NCBI RefSeq assembly: GCF_001487145.1
Contig: NZ_LN913016.1
Coordinates: forward strand, 992,001 to 1,056,000
Source: Anaerococcus rubeinfantis
Lineage (GTDB): Bacteria; Bacillota; Clostridia; Tissierellales; Peptoniphilaceae
DNA: 64,000 nucleotides
Direction: 5' to 3'
A program made the translations under genes and the position numbers. The notes beneath the pieces are model-generated. The model was not told the DNA's origin. It saw nothing but the letters and a program-made list of their open reading frames with translations, and did not search any database. Below, piece by piece: positions 60,842 through 64,000 of the stretch (its first letter is position 1; every line of letters begins with the position of its first letter).

Positions 60842-61352
60842 TCAAAACACCAATTTTCTCTAAATGCTCAACAATAAAATTTGAACTTAAACCAACAAAA
60901 AATCCAGTAAAAATTCCTATAAAAACTAAAACTGGAAAATAATAAAACATCTTTATATTTTGCATAAAAAATATAGCCACAAAAATTTGACCCAGATTAT
61001 GAAAAAAAGCCCCTATTTCACTTACACCAATAAGGGAAAAATCATCATCAACCTTTTTAAGCGAAAAATACATAGCAGTTGTAGAAAAAATAGCACCTAC
61101 AAAAGAATAAAAAAAACTCATCACAGATCCAGTTATTAAAACCAATAAAAAAGATTTCAATATACTTACACAAAGAGCTTTTTTAAAGTCATACAAACAA
61201 ATACTTACCAAAATAATTATATTAGAAAAACCAAGCCTTGCACCTGGAATTGGTACTGGCATAGGAATAGCTGATTCAATCAAAGAAACAGCCAAAGATA
61301 AGGCAAGTAAAAGTGCTAAATTTATATAAACTTTTAATCCATTATTTTTCAT
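60834..61352 (-). CDS. Gx transporter family protein (heptaprenyl diphosphate synthase component I-like)
   Basis: Membrane protein of 172 residues with five helices and the P(M/V)PxxGARLGFSNI start that marks the Hpre_diP_synt_I/Gx transporter family. These ECF-like membrane proteins often sit with NusG-domain-II proteins near rnf genes, as here. Substrate unknown. Confidence 0.85.
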   Translation of the reverse strand: MKNNGLKVYINLALLLALSLAVSLIESAIPMPVPIPGARLGFSNIIILVSICLYDFKKALCVSILKSFLLVLITGSVMSFFYSFVGAIFSTTAMYFSLKKVDDDFSLIGVSEIGAFFHNLGQIFVAIFFMQNIKMFYYFPVLVFIGIFTGFFVGLSSNFIVEHLEKIGVLNE

Positions 61353-61738
61353 CCAACCACCTTATCAATTTCCTGATCATCTTTTTCATCATCACTTGAA
61401 ATAATTTCTAAAATCAGCCTATGTGGAAGACAAACTATAGTCTCACCAACTTTTTCAATACTTGGCATATGAGTACAAATCAAATCCCTACAATTTGCCT
61501 CTCTCATCTTTACCTTGCCATTTTTTATTTCAACTATATTATACTCATCTTTATCAATTTTAATTTTAAAAGTTTTATCTTTATTTAAAGGATACCTGCC
61601 ATATTCTTTTCCATTAAGCTCAACTCTCAAATAATTACCATTTTCATTTGACTTAAATTTTTGCACAAAAAAAGCCATGCCAATGCTTAAAAATAATAGT
61701 AATATGACAACCAATTTATCTCTTTTTTTAAATTTCAT
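61349..61738 (-). CDS. NusG domain II-containing protein
   Basis: Protein of 129 residues. One N-terminal helix (about 9-26), then an external domain with the family signature ANCRDLICTHMPSIEKVGETIVCLPHRLILEI, including three cysteines. Frequently encoded beside Rnf and Gx transporter genes; exact job unknown. First gene of the leftward rod-shape operon. Confidence 0.88.
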   Translation of the reverse strand: MKFKKRDKLVVILLLFLSIGMAFFVQKFKSNENGNYLRVELNGKEYGRYPLNKDKTFKIKIDKDEYNIVEIKNGKVKMREANCRDLICTHMPSIEKVGETIVCLPHRLILEIISSDDEKDDQEIDKVVG

Positions 61739-61754
61739 AACTACCTCTTATAAG

Positions 61755-61784
61755 AGTTTATCATTTAAAATAGATTGATGTCAA
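61755..61784 (-). promoter_or_regulatory. Promoter of the NusGII-Gx-radC-mre operon
   Basis: Minus-strand TTGACA, 18-bp spacer, TAAACT, about 20 bp before the ATG. Perfect -35. Confidence 0.75.
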
Positions 61785-61798
61785 TTTAAAAAATCCAA

Positions 61799-61830
61799 TA
61801 AAAAATGACCACCGATTTATTTCGATGGTC
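61799..61830 (-). terminator. Terminator of the rnf operon
   Basis: Stem GACCACCGA/TCGATGGTC (one G-T pair) around a six-base loop, with a minus-strand T-run; 18 bp after the rnfB stop. Confidence 0.85.
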
Positions 61831-61847
61831 AAATCTTTATCTTATTT

Positions 61848-62645
61848 TTACTCAACATCAATACATTTTGCAGGACATTTTTCAGCTGCTTCTTTTAATA
61901 GATTAAGATCTAAATTATCAGAAATTGTTTCTTTTGATAAGAAATTATCCATTGTAAATCCTTCAGGATAAGTTCTTGCACAAATTGAACAACCAATACA
62001 TCCAACTTTACAATTTCCTCTAACATCTTTTCCTTTATCATGTGATGAACATTTTACAATTGCTTTTTGTGAATAAGGAACAAGATCAATTATATCTTTT
62101 GGACAAGTTTTAACACAAGCTCCACAAGCTACACACTTTTCCTTATCAACTACGCTTACTCCATCTACCATATGTATAGCATCAAATTCACAAGCTTTTA
62201 CACATGATCCACATCCTAGACATCCATAATTACAAGCTTTTTTTCCACCAAATAGTGCAATTTGAGCCCTACAATCTTCAAGACCTGCATAATCATATAA
62301 GTCTTTTGCATTTTCGCAAGTTCCATTACATTTAACTACAGCAACATTTTTTTCTCCTGCTCCTGCAGATTCTACTCCCATAGCACTAGCAACTGCATCT
62401 GTTACAGATTGTCCACCAATAACACAAGCTGAAACTGGAGCTTCACCTTTTGCTATAGCATTTGCACATCCATCACAGCCTGGATATCCACAAGCTCCAC
62501 AGTTTGCCCCAGGAAGAGCCTCTCTTACTCTTTCTACAATTGGGTCTGTTTCTACTTCAAATTTTTTACTAATAACACCTAATAGACCTGCTAGAACAAA
62601 TCCTAAAACAGCTAATACAAGTGTTGGTATTAATATATTATTCAT
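61848..62645 (-). CDS. rnfB: Rnf complex subunit RnfB
   Basis: Iron-sulfur subunit that takes electrons from ferredoxin for the Na+/H+-translocating ferredoxin:NAD oxidoreductase. 265 residues: an N-terminal helix (about 5-25), the Fe-S domain with GANCGACGYPGCDGCANAI, then a complete 2[4Fe-4S] ferredoxin unit (CLGCGSCVKACE, CVACGACVKTCP). The last ferredoxin unit is altered: CIGCSICARTYP has Tyr for the fourth Cys, and the second motif is reduced to a final KCP. Last gene of the rnf operon. Confidence 0.95.
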   Translation of the reverse strand: MNNILIPTLVLAVLGFVLAGLLGVISKKFEVETDPIVERVREALPGANCGACGYPGCDGCANAIAKGEAPVSACVIGGQSVTDAVASAMGVESAGAGEKNVAVVKCNGTCENAKDLYDYAGLEDCRAQIALFGGKKACNYGCLGCGSCVKACEFDAIHMVDGVSVVDKEKCVACGACVKTCPKDIIDLVPYSQKAIVKCSSHDKGKDVRGNCKVGCIGCSICARTYPEGFTMDNFLSKETISDNLDLNLLKEAAEKCPAKCIDVE

Positions 62646-62657
62646 GACATTTCTCCC

Positions 62658-63233
62658 CTATGCTAATCCTGCAAAGCCCATAAAGGCAATTGACATTAGA
62701 CCTAGAGTAATTAATGTGATAGGTCCACCCTTGAAAGCTTCTGGCAAGTCGTTATCTTCTATTTTTTCTCTTATAGAAGCTAATATTACTAAAGCTATTA
62801 AAAATCCTACTGCAGCTGCTGCTGAGTTAATTGTTGTTTCTAATAAATTATAGCTTTCATTTATATTTTTAATTGCTACACCAAGTACTATACAATTTGT
62901 TGTAATTAGAGGTAAATAAACACCAAGTGCTTCGTAAAGATTTGGCATTGATTTTTTCATAATCATTTCTACTGTTTGTACTAGAGATGCTATTACCAAA
63001 ATAAATACAACAGTTTGTAAATATCCAATATTTAATGGATCAAGTATGTAGTATTGGATTATCCAAGTAATTATAGATGATAAGGTAACTACAAAAATTA
63101 CTGCAGCTCCCATTCCCTTTGCTGTTTCTACCTTACTTGTTACACCAAGTGTAGGACAAATTCCTAAAAATTGTCCCAATACATAGTTATTTACAAAAAT
63201 TGATGCAATAATAATTGAAAATAATTCTGACAT
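62658..63233 (-). CDS. rnfA: Rnf complex subunit RnfA
   Basis: Membrane protein of 191 residues with six helices. FVNNYVLGQFLGICPTLGVTSKVETAKGMGAAVIFV is the family N-terminus, including the Cys that binds a membrane iron-sulfur cluster, and a second Cys lies in ITTNCIVLGVAI. Ion-translocating core with RnfE. Confidence 0.96.
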   Translation of the reverse strand: MSELFSIIIASIFVNNYVLGQFLGICPTLGVTSKVETAKGMGAAVIFVVTLSSIITWIIQYYILDPLNIGYLQTVVFILVIASLVQTVEMIMKKSMPNLYEALGVYLPLITTNCIVLGVAIKNINESYNLLETTINSAAAAVGFLIALVILASIREKIEDNDLPEAFKGGPITLITLGLMSIAFMGFAGLA

Positions 63234-63241
63234 AATTCCTC

Positions 63242-63907
63242 CTACTTATTATTTTTCTTCTTGTTTGAAATAGCTGCTGCTACTGCAAACATGATTCCTA
63301 GGATAATAAATGAAGATGCTGGTTGAATTAAAAATCCAATTGTATAATCTTCAGGAATTATTCTATTATCTAGTAATGTACCATTTCCAAATAATTCTCT
63401 TATAGCTGCAAGAATTGAAATAGCAATAGTATAGCCTAATCCTTGACCTATACCATCAACAATTGATGCAATAGGACCTTGTTGAGAAGCAAATCCTTCA
63501 GCCCTTGCAAGAATTATACAGTTTACAACTATAAGTGGAATAAAGATTCCAAGTGATTGGTCTAATGCTGGTAAATATGCCTTGATAATCATTTGAACCA
63601 TGGTTACGAAACTTGCGATTACAACTATAAAAGCTGGAATTCTTACTTCATCTGGTATGAAATTTCTTAGTAAAGAAATTACTAAATTTGAAAGTGTGAG
63701 TACAAAAATTACTGCAGCTCCCATTCCTATTGCATTTGAAAGTGAAGAAGAAATAGCAAGTACAGAACACATTCCAACCATTTGTACGAATACAGGGTTA
63801 TTTGAAAATATTCCATCTTTAAAAACTTTTCCCAAGTTTACAGATTTTTTCTTTCTTTTTTCTTTTTCTTTTTGAACATCTATAGGTTTTCCGGTTTGTC
63901 TTTCCAT
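63242..63907 (-). CDS. rnfE: Rnf complex subunit RnfE
   Basis: Membrane protein of 221 residues, homologous to RnfA, with FSNNPVFVQMVGMCSVLAISSSLSNAIGMGAAVIFVLTLSN and FIPLIVVNCIILARAEGFAS. A basic 30-residue N-terminal tail precedes the helices. Part of the ion channel. Confidence 0.96.
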   Translation of the reverse strand: MERQTGKPIDVQKEKEKRKKKSVNLGKVFKDGIFSNNPVFVQMVGMCSVLAISSSLSNAIGMGAAVIFVLTLSNLVISLLRNFIPDEVRIPAFIVVIASFVTMVQMIIKAYLPALDQSLGIFIPLIVVNCIILARAEGFASQQGPIASIVDGIGQGLGYTIAISILAAIRELFGNGTLLDNRIIPEDYTIGFLIQPASSFIILGIMFAVAAAISNKKKNNK

Positions 63908-63917
63908 ATTTATCCCC

Positions 63918-64000
63918 CTACTTAATATCTTTCAATACTTCACGAGCAGTATTTATACCATTAAGGATAGCATTGGTTGAATATGTAGCTCCTGAAATTC
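63918..64000 (-). CDS. rnfG: Rnf complex subunit RnfG (3' end only)
   Basis: Only the last 27 codons are in the window. They read ISGATYSTNAILNGINTARE..., containing the SGAT-x-(S/T) flavinylation motif whose Thr carries covalent FMN in RnfG. It ends 11 bp before rnfE, giving the clostridial order G-E-A-B. Confidence 0.85.
   Translation of the reverse strand, partial: ISGATYSTNAILNGINTAREVLKDIK

Overview
This 64 kb window is a low-GC Firmicutes chromosome. An Rnf redox operon, a rod-shape operon and type IV pilus genes, all very AT-rich, suggest an anaerobic coccus-type clostridial relative (Anaerococcus/Peptoniphilus/Finegoldia group). That placement rests on gene content and style only; there is no rRNA in the window. 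About two thirds of it is one complete-looking prophage.

Host, left flank (1-8252). A leftward run carries pyrH and frr, then type IV pilus genes directly behind frr: pilC, a major pilin, the prepilin peptidase and several minor pilins, the last cut by the window edge. No pilB or pilT ATPase is present. A three-gene ABC-2 exporter operon follows. The terminator at 8219-8244 originally belonged to the tRNA operon that now lies 43 kb away.

Prophage (8253-51541, about 43.3 kb). It is integrated into the 3' end of tRNA-Leu(UAG). A 19-bp core repeat marks attL and attR, and both ends carry a matching pair of GGTAACC boxes 11 bp apart (putative integrase arm sites). The right end holds a rightward lysogeny module: a LexA-like CI repressor, a DUF4041/GIY-YIG protein, a DUF5067-like lipoprotein and a tyrosine integrase. 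Everything else is leftward. The early region has Cro, an excisionase-like protein, a zinc-hook ATPase, RecT, an MBL-fold protein, a replisome organizer, SSB, many tiny overlapping genes, YopX, a MazG-like protein, RusA and a sigma-like late regulator. The late region starts with a ParB-DNA methyltransferase fusion and a compact S-adenosylmethionine synthetase. Terminase, portal, minor capsid, a tRNA-Tyr(GUA), scaffold, capsid, connectors, tail, a 1637-residue tape measure, a tail fibre with collagen-like repeats, amidase endolysin and holin follow. Beyond the lysis genes lie HicAB, a promoter-equipped orphan gene, hairpin-rich DNA, a patchwork of short gene fragments with ATAAGCCAA repeats, and a 50-bp tandem dyad array beside attL.

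Host, right flank (51524-64000). tRNA-Leu and tRNA-His share a leftward promoter. A small membrane protein, recX and a GIY-YIG gene run rightward and converge on an RNase E/G gene. A long leftward operon reads NusG-domain-II protein, Gx transporter, radC, mreB, mreC, mreD, penicillin-binding protein 2, a degenerate MinD-like protein and RNase E/G. The Rnf genes rnfB, rnfA, rnfE and the 3' end of rnfG close the window.

The most unusual items are the methyltransferase-SAM synthetase pair at the head of the packaging operon, the fragment patchwork and dyad array near attL, a tRNA inside the head operon, an RnfB that seems to have lost one iron-sulfur cluster, and a MinD-like protein without a P-loop.
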